DNA of 34,156 nucleotides from an uncultured Prevotellaceae bacterium (GTDB taxonomy: Bacteria; Bacteroidota; Bacteroidia; Bacteroidales; Bacteroidaceae), in contig ONCZ01000027.1 in the NCBI GenBank assembly GCA_900316445.1, positions 1 through 34,156 on the forward strand. The letters run 5' to 3'. Position 1 is the stretch's first letter. Every line of letters starts with the position of its first letter. This document shows positions 1 to 7,061 of the stretch, in pieces. The notes under the pieces are model-generated. The model was given only the letters and a program-made list of their open reading frames with translations. It made no database searches and was not told the DNA's origin. The position numbers were made by a program, and so were the translations under genes.

Positions 1-1
1 C

Positions 2-154
2 GGTGCAGCCATGAAGGAACTCAAGGGCACCAACTGCTACTGCATCGACTACATCGAGAAGTGGGAGGACGGCCAGCAGCACTACGAGCAGATCGAGATT
101 GTTTGCCAGAAGCTCGAGAACGGTTCGGTTGCTTTCGACAATCCTTGGAAGTAG
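2..154 (+). CDS. 3' end of an unrecognised gene
   Basis: An open frame runs in from the left edge of the window and stops at TAG (152-154), giving the last 50 residues of a protein. The visible part contains the run TNCYCIDYIEKWEDGQQHY and ends in AFDNPWK. It is rich in charged and aromatic residues with three cysteines, and shows no membrane segment. A methionine codon at 11-13 is in frame, but the frame stays open upstream of it, so the true start is probably outside the window. I do not recognise the family and assign no function. It is followed by hairpins and a strong terminator, so it is the last gene of its transcript and separate from the efflux operon. Confidence 0.6.
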   Translation, partial: GAAMKELKGTNCYCIDYIEKWEDGQQHYEQIEIVCQKLENGSVAFDNPWK

Positions 155-225
155 GCGAGTAAGCGAAGGAAGAGCCGAATTCATTCGAGCTCTTCTGAGC
201 GAGAGCCTACTCGATGCGCAGCATC
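151..225. repeat. Nested inverted repeats after the first gene
   Basis: This spacer folds well on paper. GAAGAGC (169-175) pairs with GCTCTTC (189-195), and inside it CGAA (176-179) pairs with TTCG (184-187), leaving a TTCA loop and one bulged A. An outer pair GTAGGC (151-156) / GCCTAC (205-210) encloses this and begins at the stop codon of the preceding gene. A second small hairpin, GATGC-GCA-GCATC, follows at 213-225. No U-tract follows, so it is not a simple terminator. It could be an RNA-stabilising 3' structure or a dispersed palindromic element. Confidence 0.5.
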
Positions 226-251
226 AAGTGAACTCAAGTAAAAACAATAAG

Positions 252-279
252 AAAAAGGTCACTTCGGTGGCCTTTTTTT
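252..279 (+). terminator. Rho-independent terminator with TTCG loop
   Basis: The stem AAAAGGTCAC / GTGGCCTTTT (with one G-T pair) closes a TTCG tetraloop and runs into a T-tract ending at 279. It separates the upstream gene from the efflux operon promoter that starts about 30 bp downstream. Confidence 0.85.
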
Positions 280-309
280 ATGGTTTAATACAAAATTTTT
301 TGTATTCTC

Positions 310-340
310 TTTGTTAAATCGGAATTTTGAATTATCTTTG
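310..340 (+). promoter_or_regulatory. Bacteroidetes-type promoter for the RND efflux operon
   Basis: A -33 element TTTG (310-313) and a -7 element TATCTTTG (333-340) are separated by 19 bp. This matches the Bacteroidetes housekeeping sigma pattern TTTG / TAnnTTTG. It lies 35 bp before the start of the membrane-fusion gene, leaving a short leader. Confidence 0.8.
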
Positions 341-375
341 TACCCAAATATTACATTATTAACAAAAAGAACAGT

Positions 376-1497
376 ATGAACAAAAAGAAAGCTTTGAAGT
401 TGACCTTTGTGCTGAGCGCTTTGGTCGGCGGAATGACCTCCTGCGTTAATGGCGTGCCCGAGGTCGTCCCAACATCGTTTGAGACATTGACAATTACGAA
501 ATCGGACATTGAGGTGCCTGTGAAATTCAGTGCAAAACTCAAAGGTGAGACGGATGTGACCATCACGCCGCAGGTGAGCGGACAGCTGATGAGGATCTGC
601 GTGACCGAAGGTGACCAGGTGAGGAAGGGACAGGTGCTCTTCGTCATCGACCAGCGTAACGCGCAGCTGGAGTTAGAGTCGGCACAGGCCAGCCTCCAGT
701 CTGCCATCGCCCAGGAGAACAGTGCGAGAATCGAGTATGAGTCGAACAAGAATCTGTATGAGAAGAAGATTGTGAGCAAGTACACTTTCGACACTGCTGA
801 GAACGCATACAATCAGGCAAAGGCATCGGTGGCTCAGTTCAAGGCTCAGGTAAACCGTGCGAAGGTGAACCTCGGCTACTGCACCATTACCGCCCCCGTG
901 GCTGGCAGCATCGGTGAGATTCCCGTGCGCTCTGGCGATCAGGTCTCGCCCGCTACTTATCTGACCACAGTGAGCGGCAATGCGAATATGGATGCCGAAT
1001 TCTCACTGCCGGAGACGATTCTGACGTTGTTCGTCTCCGAAGGCTTCAGCACCGATCCCAGTCTGCTTTCAAAGAATTCGCCCGAAGTGAGTTTTCTCAT
1101 GAAGAGCGGTGCGGAGTATGAGCAGAAGGGAAAGATTACAAGAGCCACGGGTGTGGTCAACGCTTCTACGGGTACAATCTCGCTGAAGGCAACGTTCCCC
1201 AACCCCAAGGGCCAGCTCTACTCTGGTATGCAGGGTTCTGTCGTGATTCCTCTGAAAGAAGAGGCTGTCATGGTGATTCCGCAGGAGGCTGTCGTGAAGC
1301 TGCAGGACAGGCAGCAGGTGTTTAAGGTGCAGGCAGACAGCACGGTGACGTCTGTTGAGGTGACGACACAGGATATCTTTGATGGCGAGCACTATATTGT
1401 GACCGGCCTGAACGAAGGCGACAGGATCGTGACCGTAGGTGCCAACAACTTACATGAAGGACAGAAGGTACTTTTTCCGGCAGCGCCTGAGAAGTGA
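376..1497 (+). CDS. RND efflux periplasmic adaptor (membrane-fusion) lipoprotein
   Basis: This 373-aa protein is the periplasmic adaptor of a tripartite HAE-1/AcrAB-type efflux pump. It bridges the inner-membrane transporter and the outer-membrane channel. The N-terminus carries a lipoprotein signal with lipobox ending GGMTSC, so it should be lipid-anchored. A first half-lipoyl segment contains the run SGQLMRICVTEGDQVRKGQ. An alpha-hairpin of about 70 residues follows (roughly 95-165, alanine/glutamine-rich heptads), and the second lipoyl half contains ITAPVAGSIGEIPVRSGD. A beta-barrel and membrane-proximal domain with VVIPLKEEAVMVIPQEAVV complete the usual architecture and length. It is the first gene behind a good promoter and is followed by the pump and the channel. 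The substrate cannot be told from sequence. The spacer to the pump gene contains three AGTGAAW heptads. Confidence 0.93.
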   Translation: MNKKKALKLTFVLSALVGGMTSCVNGVPEVVPTSFETLTITKSDIEVPVKFSAKLKGETDVTITPQVSGQLMRICVTEGDQVRKGQVLFVIDQRNAQLELESAQASLQSAIAQENSARIEYESNKNLYEKKIVSKYTFDTAENAYNQAKASVAQFKAQVNRAKVNLGYCTITAPVAGSIGEIPVRSGDQVSPATYLTTVSGNANMDAEFSLPETILTLFVSEGFSTDPSLLSKNSPEVSFLMKSGAEYEQKGKITRATGVVNASTGTISLKATFPNPKGQLYSGMQGSVVIPLKEEAVMVIPQEAVVKLQDRQQVFKVQADSTVTSVEVTTQDIFDGEHYIVTGLNEGDRIVTVGANNLHEGQKVLFPAAPEK

Positions 1498-1513
1498 ATA
1501 GTGAAAAGTGAAA
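1493..1513. repeat. Three 7-bp tandem units at the adaptor-pump junction
   Basis: AGTGAAT, AGTGAAA, AGTGAAA occupy 1493-1499, 1500-1506 and 1507-1513. They begin at the adaptor stop codon and fill about half of the spacer before the pump start codon. Similar heptad spacers occur in the spike clusters of this window. Confidence 0.7.
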
Positions 1514-1529
1514 AATTTGCTACCGCTTT

Positions 1530-4500
1530 ATGAAGAATAATATATTTATCAATAGATATGTGATGGCTTGTGCCGTCTCGATCGTGTTGGCGCTGGTGGG
1601 CTTCATTTCGATGAACACCCTGCCCATCGAGCAATATCCCAACATTGCGCCGCCGCAGGTGGAGGTCTCGGCCTTCTATAGTGGTGCCGACCCTAAAACG
1701 ATTATAGAGTCGGTCATCTCGCCTTTGGAGGAGAGTATCAACGGTGTAGACGGCATGGACTATATGGTCTCGAAGGCCACTTCCTCTGGCACCGCGAGCA
1801 TCAGCGTGTATTTCAAGCAGGGCACTGACCCTGACATCGCGACGGTGAATGTACAGAACCGCGTGTCGAAGGCTCAGTCGCTACTGCCTGCCGCCGTGGT
1901 AAGCATGGGTATAGAGACGGCGAAGCGACAGAACAGTATTCTGCGCATCATCGGTGTGAGATGCACCAACGGCAAGTATAGCGATGATTTCGTCTCCAAC
2001 TATGTAGATATCAACATCAAGCCGCGTGTGCAGCGTATCTTTGGTGTGGGCTCCGTGATGGCATTAGGTAATACCTATGCCTTGCGTGTCTGGATGAAGC
2101 CCGACGTGCTGGCACAATACGGTCTGACACCCGACGATGTCGGCGCTGCCATCAACAGCCAGAGCTTTGTTACCGCAGTGGGTAACTTTGGTGAGCAGTC
2201 GAAGAACAAATACCAATTATCGATGGAGTACAAAGGTACGCTGAAGGATATTGGAGAGTTTGAAGAGATTGTGCTGAAGACCACCGACGGCGGTCACGTG
2301 CTGCATCTGAGAGATGTGGCAGAGATTGAGATCGGTGCGAAGTCATATAGCTTTGTCTCTAACGTCAACGGCGATCCGGGTACCTTCATGCTGATTTTCC
2401 AGGCGCCGGGCTCGAATGCTACGGAGGTGAACCAGCGCATCGACAAGATGTGTGAGGAATTGAAGGCCACGATGCCTGACGGACTGGAGTTCGCCACCTT
2501 GATGAACGCCGACGACTTCCTCTTTGCGGCCATCCATAACGTGGTGGAGACGCTGGTCATCGCCATCATCCTGGTGATCCTGGTGGTGTTCTTCTTCCTG
2601 CAGAACGTCAAGGCAACCATCATCCCGTCGATCTCGGTGATTGTGTCACTGATGGGTACCTTTATCATAGTCACCTTGGCAGGCTTCTCACTGAACCTCT
2701 TGACGCTGTTCGCTCTGGTGTTGGCCATCGGTACGGTGGTGGATGATGCCATCGTGGTCGTGGAGGCCGTGATGGCGAAGATGGAAGGCGGTATCACCGA
2801 TGCCAAGGAGGCTACGCGCCTGGCTGTCGGCGAAGTGTCGATGGCGGTATTCTCGTGTACGCTCGTATTCATGGCGGTGTTCATCCCTGTGACATTTATC
2901 TCAGGTACTTCGGGTACGTTCTTCACCCAGTTCGGTATCACCATCGCCTCGGCAGTAGGTTTGTCGTGTCTACAGGCTCTGACCACCTGTCCTGCCCTTT
3001 GTGCCATCATGCTGAAGGTCACAGAAGACAAGAAAGAAGGCGGCAAGTCGCTGCTGTACTACACAAAGAAAGCCTACGACGCCAGCTATAATGCCCTCTT
3101 CGACAAATACAGCAAGGGGGTGAAGAAGTTCATCAAGCGCCCTGGTGTGGCTTGGGTATTAGTGGCCATTGCTTCTGCGCTGCTCGTCTTCTTCATGATG
3201 AAACTGCCTTCGGGCCTCGTGCCGCAGGAGGATCAGGGCTGCTTCATGGTTGAGGTTAATGCACCGGAAGGCTACACGCTGGAGCAGACCTACGAACTGC
3301 TGGGACAGGTGGAGAAGAAAGTCAAGGAAATTCCTGAACTGGAGAGCTATGCCGTGGTGAGCGGCTACGGTTTGATATCGGGTCAGGGCAGCAGCTATGG
3401 CTTTATGGTTGTCCGCCTGAAGAACTGGGAAGAGCGTCCGGGTATAGAACACTGCGTAGACATGGTTATGTATCGTTTCTATACCGCGTGTGCGGACATC
3501 AAGAATGCCACGGTCATTCCGTTCCAGATGCCTCAGATTCCGGGCTATGGTACGAGCAACAACGTGAACCTCGTGGTAGAGGATCCCACCGACGGCGACT
3601 TGTCAGAGTTCTCAAAGAAGACCGACAACTTCCTGGCCAAGCTCATGGAGCGCAAGGAAGTGAGTATGGCGATGTCTACCTACTCGGAAAAATTCCCGAA
3701 ATACCGTGTTGAAGTGGATCCCACCCAGTGCAGCCGCTCCGGCTTGTCGGCCAGGGAGGTGCTGAACACGCTCGGTGCATACTGCAGCGGTTCGTATATC
3801 GCCAACTACAACCAGTTCGGTAAGGTGTATCAGCTATGGACTGCCGCTGCGCCCGAATATCGCCTCGACCCCACGTCGCTCAACAATATCTTCGTGAAGA
3901 CGAGCAGCGGCAAGATGGCGCCACTCTCAGAGTTTGTTTCGCTGAAGGAGATGGTCGGCCCGTCGAACAACCAGCACTTCAACCTGTTCTCGAGTATTGA
4001 GTGTCAGGTAGTGCCGGCCAGCGGCTATAGCGAGGGCCAGGTTCAGGAGGTCATTGCAGAAGTGTTCAGGCAGGAGATGCCCACAACGGCTACGTACGAG
4101 TACAGCAGTATGTCGCGTGAGACCGCTGAGGCAGCCGGTTCGAATACCACCACGCTCATCTACTGCATCTGTATCGTCCTCATCTACCTGATTATGGGAT
4201 CATTGTATAACTCATGGTTCACACCGTGGGCCGTGCTGCTCAGTATTCCATTCGGTCTGATGGGTGCCTTCAGCGTCATCTGGCTTTTCGCCAGCATCGG
4301 CTTGCCAGGCATGGAGAACAATGTCTATGTGCAGACGGGTGTGGTCATGCTGATCGGACTGTTGGCAAAGACCGCCATCCTGATTACCGAGGTGGCCTCT
4401 GAGCACCGCAAACATGGCAAGGGCATCGTTGAGTCAGCCTTCGCCGCCTGTCAGGAACGTCTGCGCCCGATTCTGATGACCGTGATCTGTATGGTTGTCG

Positions 4501-4694
4501 GTATGGTTCCGCTCGCCATCGAGGGCGGTGCCGGTGCCAACGGTAACCGTGCCCTGGCCATGTGCGTCATCGGCGGTATGGTTGTCGGTACCATCGCACT
4601 GCTCTTCGTCGTACCGGCCTTCTTCATTATCTTCCAGAAGATGCACGAGAGGTTCCAGGGCAAAGAAGTCGTAGAAGTCGCAAACAATGATTAA
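1530..4694 (+). CDS. RND multidrug efflux transporter (AcrB/HAE-1 family)
   Basis: This 1054-aa protein is the proton-driven inner-membrane pump of the tripartite system. The length and layout are typical: TM1 near residues 10-30 (VMACAVSIVLALVGFIS), a large periplasmic loop, TM2-6 around 340-500, a second loop, and TM8-12 at the C-terminus. Proton-relay residues are present: the TM4 aspartate pair in GTVVDDAIVVVEAV, and the TM10 lysine in GLLAKTAILITEVASE. The second periplasmic loop has the usual GLVPQEDQGCFMVEV segment. It sits 32 bp after the adaptor gene and about 120 bp before the channel gene, in one transcription unit. It belongs to the hydrophobic/amphiphilic efflux group rather than the heavy-metal group, judging by the DD motif context; the substrate is not predictable. 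Confidence 0.95.
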   Translation: MKNNIFINRYVMACAVSIVLALVGFISMNTLPIEQYPNIAPPQVEVSAFYSGADPKTIIESVISPLEESINGVDGMDYMVSKATSSGTASISVYFKQGTDPDIATVNVQNRVSKAQSLLPAAVVSMGIETAKRQNSILRIIGVRCTNGKYSDDFVSNYVDINIKPRVQRIFGVGSVMALGNTYALRVWMKPDVLAQYGLTPDDVGAAINSQSFVTAVGNFGEQSKNKYQLSMEYKGTLKDIGEFEEIVLKTTDGGHVLHLRDVAEIEIGAKSYSFVSNVNGDPGTFMLIFQAPGSNATEVNQRIDKMCEELKATMPDGLEFATLMNADDFLFAAIHNVVETLVIAIILVILVVFFFLQNVKATIIPSISVIVSLMGTFIIVTLAGFSLNLLTLFALVLAIGTVVDDAIVVVEAVMAKMEGGITDAKEATRLAVGEVSMAVFSCTLVFMAVFIPVTFISGTSGTFFTQFGITIASAVGLSCLQALTTCPALCAIMLKVTEDKKEGGKSLLYYTKKAYDASYNALFDKYSKGVKKFIKRPGVAWVLVAIASALLVFFMMKLPSGLVPQEDQGCFMVEVNAPEGYTLEQTYELLGQVEKKVKEIPELESYAVVSGYGLISGQGSSYGFMVVRLKNWEERPGIEHCVDMVMYRFYTACADIKNATVIPFQMPQIPGYGTSNNVNLVVEDPTDGDLSEFSKKTDNFLAKLMERKEVSMAMSTYSEKFPKYRVEVDPTQCSRSGLSAREVLNTLGAYCSGSYIANYNQFGKVYQLWTAAAPEYRLDPTSLNNIFVKTSSGKMAPLSEFVSLKEMVGPSNNQHFNLFSSIECQVVPASGYSEGQVQEVIAEVFRQEMPTTATYEYSSMSRETAEAAGSNTTTLIYCICIVLIYLIMGSLYNSWFTPWAVLLSIPFGLMGAFSVIWLFASIGLPGMENNVYVQTGVVMLIGLLAKTAILITEVASEHRKHGKGIVESAFAACQERLRPILMTVICMVVGMVPLAIEGGAGANGNRALAMCVIGGMVVGTIALLFVVPAFFIIFQKMHERFQGKEVVEVANND

Positions 4695-4698
4695 TAAA

Positions 4699-4791
4699 AA
4701 CAACGGATTATACGGATTAAACGGATTTAATTTGACTATGCATGATGGATATCTCTCAGAATAATCCGTGAAATCCGTGCAATCCGTTGTT
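4699..4791. repeat. CGGATT/AATCCG inverted repeat between pump and channel genes
   Basis: AACAACGGATT (4699-4709) is the exact reverse complement of AATCCGTTGTT (4781-4791). Each arm repeats its core three times: CGGATT on the left and AATCCG or ATCCG on the right, so alternative foldings are possible. The element fills nearly the whole spacer. It may be a dispersed palindromic element or an mRNA-stabilising/attenuating structure that sets the ratio of channel to pump. Confidence 0.75.
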
Positions 4792-4814
4792 GAAAAAAAT
4801 AAAAGTATACAAAG

Positions 4815-6215
4815 ATGAAAAAAGTAATTCTTATTTTCGTTGCGGGTCTGATGTTGTCGGGCTGCGGCTTATATAATAATTATGAGAAGACGGTGCAGGA
4901 GCCGGCAGACGTGTTCGGTAGCACCCTCGACATCCCGACGGCCGTAAGCGAAACGTCCATCGCCGACCTGTCGTGGCGTGAGTTCTTCACCGACCCCCTG
5001 TTGCAGCAGCTCATCGAGCAGGCGCTGGCCAACAATACCGATCTGAACACCGCCCGCATCAATGTTGAGAAGAGTGAGATATCGCTGAAGACCAGTAAAC
5101 TGGCTTTCCTGCCGTCGGTCTTCTTCTCTCCGCAGGGCTCGTTCAGCAAGTTCGGCAGCGAGTCGTGGACGAAGAGCTATACCATCCCGTTGAATGTGTC
5201 TTGGGATGTCGATGTGTTCGGTTCTCTGAGGAATAAGAAGCGCGCCGCCAAGGCCGCCCTGCTGCAGGCACAGATGGTCGAGGAGTCCACACGCTCCAAC
5301 CTCATCAGTGCCGTGGCCCAGCAGTACTTCTATCTCCAGCTGCTCGACCGCGAGCTGGACATCCTGATGTCGACCGACAGTCTGTGGAAGGCCTCGTTGG
5401 ATACACAACAGGCTCTCTACGAGAATGGTCAGGCCTATTCAACGGCCGTCAACCAGCAGGAGTCGTCGTGGCTCAACGTGAAAGTCCAGATAGTCGCTAT
5501 CCGCCGCGCCATCCATGCCACAGAGAATGAGATCTGCAGCCTGCTCTGCATTACGCCGCAGCACATCGAGCGCTCCCATTGGGCAACAGGCGGACAATAC
5601 CACTCGGCCACCGAAGGCCACCGTATGTTCGAGGAGCGGTTCTTGAAGATCGGCGTGCCTGCCATGATGCTTGAGCGCCGTCCCGACATCCGCCTGGCCA
5701 ACTTCTTCATCGAGGAAGCCTTCTATAACGTGCAGGCCGCCCGCGCTGCCTTCTATCCCAGCATCACACTGACGGGCGAGGCCGGATGGTCTAACAATGG
5801 CGGATTCGTCAATCCCGGTAAACTGCTGCTGCAGTTCGTCGGCCAGCTCACGCAGCCGATCTTCGCCCGTGGCCAGATCAATGCCAACTACAAGACCGCC
5901 CAGCTCACCGAGGAGAATCTGAAGAAGAAATATGTGCAGGCTGTGGTGGATGCCGGCAACCAAGTGAACGAGGCGATTGCCGACTGTCGCGCTGCCCGTG
6001 AGTATCACGACTACTACCACCGTCAGGTGGAAGTGCTTCATGAGGCCTATCTCGGCACTCACGAGCTGATGGACAACGGCAAGGCCCAATACCTCGAAGT
6101 GCTCACCGCCCAGGAGTCGCTTCTCAGCGCCCAGCTCAATGAGGCTTCGAACATGTATAGCGGTGCCCAGGCCATCATCTCTCTTTATATCGCCTTAGGC
6201 GGCGGCACGAAGTAG
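4815..6215 (+). CDS. Outer-membrane efflux channel lipoprotein (TolC/NodT family)
   Basis: This 466-aa protein is the outer-membrane exit duct of the efflux system. The N-terminus MKKVILIFVAGLMLSGCGL is a lipoprotein signal with the lipid-modified cysteine at residue 17, typical of NodT-type channels. Two OEP repeats are visible. The first contains NTDLNTARINVEKSEIS, and WDVDVFGSLRNKKRAAKAA matches the family W-D-x-D-x-F-G-R-x-R turn. The second contains ERRPDIRLA, FYPSITLTGEAGW and QLTQPIFARGQI, followed by LEVLTAQESLLSAQLNE. The length is normal. It ends only 6 bp from the stop of the convergent RRF-like gene, with no terminator hairpin between them. Confidence 0.94.
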   Translation: MKKVILIFVAGLMLSGCGLYNNYEKTVQEPADVFGSTLDIPTAVSETSIADLSWREFFTDPLLQQLIEQALANNTDLNTARINVEKSEISLKTSKLAFLPSVFFSPQGSFSKFGSESWTKSYTIPLNVSWDVDVFGSLRNKKRAAKAALLQAQMVEESTRSNLISAVAQQYFYLQLLDRELDILMSTDSLWKASLDTQQALYENGQAYSTAVNQQESSWLNVKVQIVAIRRAIHATENEICSLLCITPQHIERSHWATGGQYHSATEGHRMFEERFLKIGVPAMMLERRPDIRLANFFIEEAFYNVQAARAAFYPSITLTGEAGWSNNGGFVNPGKLLLQFVGQLTQPIFARGQINANYKTAQLTEENLKKKYVQAVVDAGNQVNEAIADCRAAREYHDYYHRQVEVLHEAYLGTHELMDNGKAQYLEVLTAQESLLSAQLNEASNMYSGAQAIISLYIALGGGTK

Positions 6216-6221
6216 TTCGGT

Positions 6222-7019
6222 TCAAGATACCCGGAAACCTTTGGTGACGTCGTAGCCGAGTTGATCCTGTTCCTTCTCCTGTGGGTTGTTAGGAACAGGA
6301 TTTTCTGTTTTTTCCAGATAGTGGCGGTAGGCCTCTTCAATTTCCTGCTGCTTCTCCTGCAACTTCTGGTTTGCTTTCTCCTTGACGTCGTCAAGGATGT
6401 CTTTCAGGTCCTGACGGGCTTCAGCCATATCCTTCTCGGATGAGTACATCTCTACCTCACTGAATTTCTTCAGTCCGGCGGCATACTCGCCATCGAGGCG
6501 TACCATACACTGCTGGTGGAGTGCCTTGACACCATTGTTGAGGAAGTCGCGGCGGTCTTTATTCACCTCGGGCATCGTGTAGAGCAGGTATTTCGTCTCA
6601 TCACTATCTTCATCGAAAATGTCGTCCAGTCCCAAAACGCTGTTCATGTCCGGTTCTTCGTTGTCCAGTTTCTCTTTGTCGGGTTCCTCTTTCTGGCTAT
6701 TCTCCTGGTTTTTCCTGTCCTCGTTTGTGTCCCTGATCTCGAGTTTGAACTCTGGATGGGCCTCGAAGACACCACGGATGATGTCTTGCATGTAGTTGGG
6801 GATGTTGGGGAAAATGGCCAGCTGGTATTCGTTGGGCATGCTGACATTGGCCACATCCTCAAGGTTTAGTTCCTGATGGCCTGTGTTGACGGTGACAGGG
6901 AGCAGGGCTACGGGGTCTGCCTTAACGCAGAGATTCTTGAAACGCAGGTCGAGCAGAGACAGGTAAGCACCCATCTTCTTCTGCGTGTCGTTGATATGCT
7001 TTATTAATAGGGTATTCAT
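6222..7019 (-). CDS. RRF-like protein, copy B (spike-cluster accessory)
   Basis: This 265-aa protein is the last gene of the minus-strand spike cluster. I see no signal peptide or membrane segment, so it is probably cytosolic. It resembles ribosome recycling factor: a long N-terminal helix with QKKMGAYLSLLDLRFKNLC, a beta/alpha region with DVANVSMPNEYQLAIFPN, then MPEVNKDRRDFLNNGVK, which aligns with E. coli RRF 102-118 (LPPLTEERRKDLTKIVR), and two charged C-terminal helices. A low-complexity insert rich in E, K, N and D (about residues 100-140) sits just before that motif and makes this copy the longest of the three. The positions matching E. coli R129 and R132 are Asp and Tyr, so normal recycling activity is unlikely. 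The C-terminal GYDVT tail is related to that of copy A. A role as adaptor or chaperone for the neighbouring beta-repeat protein is inferred from the invariant gene order. Confidence 0.65.
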   Translation of the reverse strand: MNTLLIKHINDTQKKMGAYLSLLDLRFKNLCVKADPVALLPVTVNTGHQELNLEDVANVSMPNEYQLAIFPNIPNYMQDIIRGVFEAHPEFKLEIRDTNEDRKNQENSQKEEPDKEKLDNEEPDMNSVLGLDDIFDEDSDETKYLLYTMPEVNKDRRDFLNNGVKALHQQCMVRLDGEYAAGLKKFSEVEMYSSEKDMAEARQDLKDILDDVKEKANQKLQEKQQEIEEAYRHYLEKTENPVPNNPQEKEQDQLGYDVTKGFRVS

Positions 7020-7023
7020 ACTT

Positions 7024-7058
7024 AACTTTGAACTTTGAGCTTTGAACTTTGAACTTTG
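7024..7058. repeat. Five 7-bp tandem units before RRF-like copy B
   Basis: The 42-bp spacer between the beta-repeat gene and the RRF-like gene is almost wholly five consecutive heptads. Four are AACTTTG and one is AGCTTTG (minus-strand reading CAAAGTT). A change in copy number would move the RRF-like start relative to the upstream stop. Confidence 0.85.
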
Positions 7059-7061
7059 TGA

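Noticed and set aside
99-317. 72-aa open frame across the first stop codon and terminator
   Set aside because: It overlaps the end of the first gene in another frame and runs through a terminator; its composition is not protein-like.
2294-3046. 250-aa open frame on the minus strand
   Set aside because: It lies wholly inside the RND pump gene, which has clear family motifs; this is a shadow frame.
5439-6089. 216-aa open frame on the minus strand
   Set aside because: It is antisense to the efflux channel gene, which is well supported.
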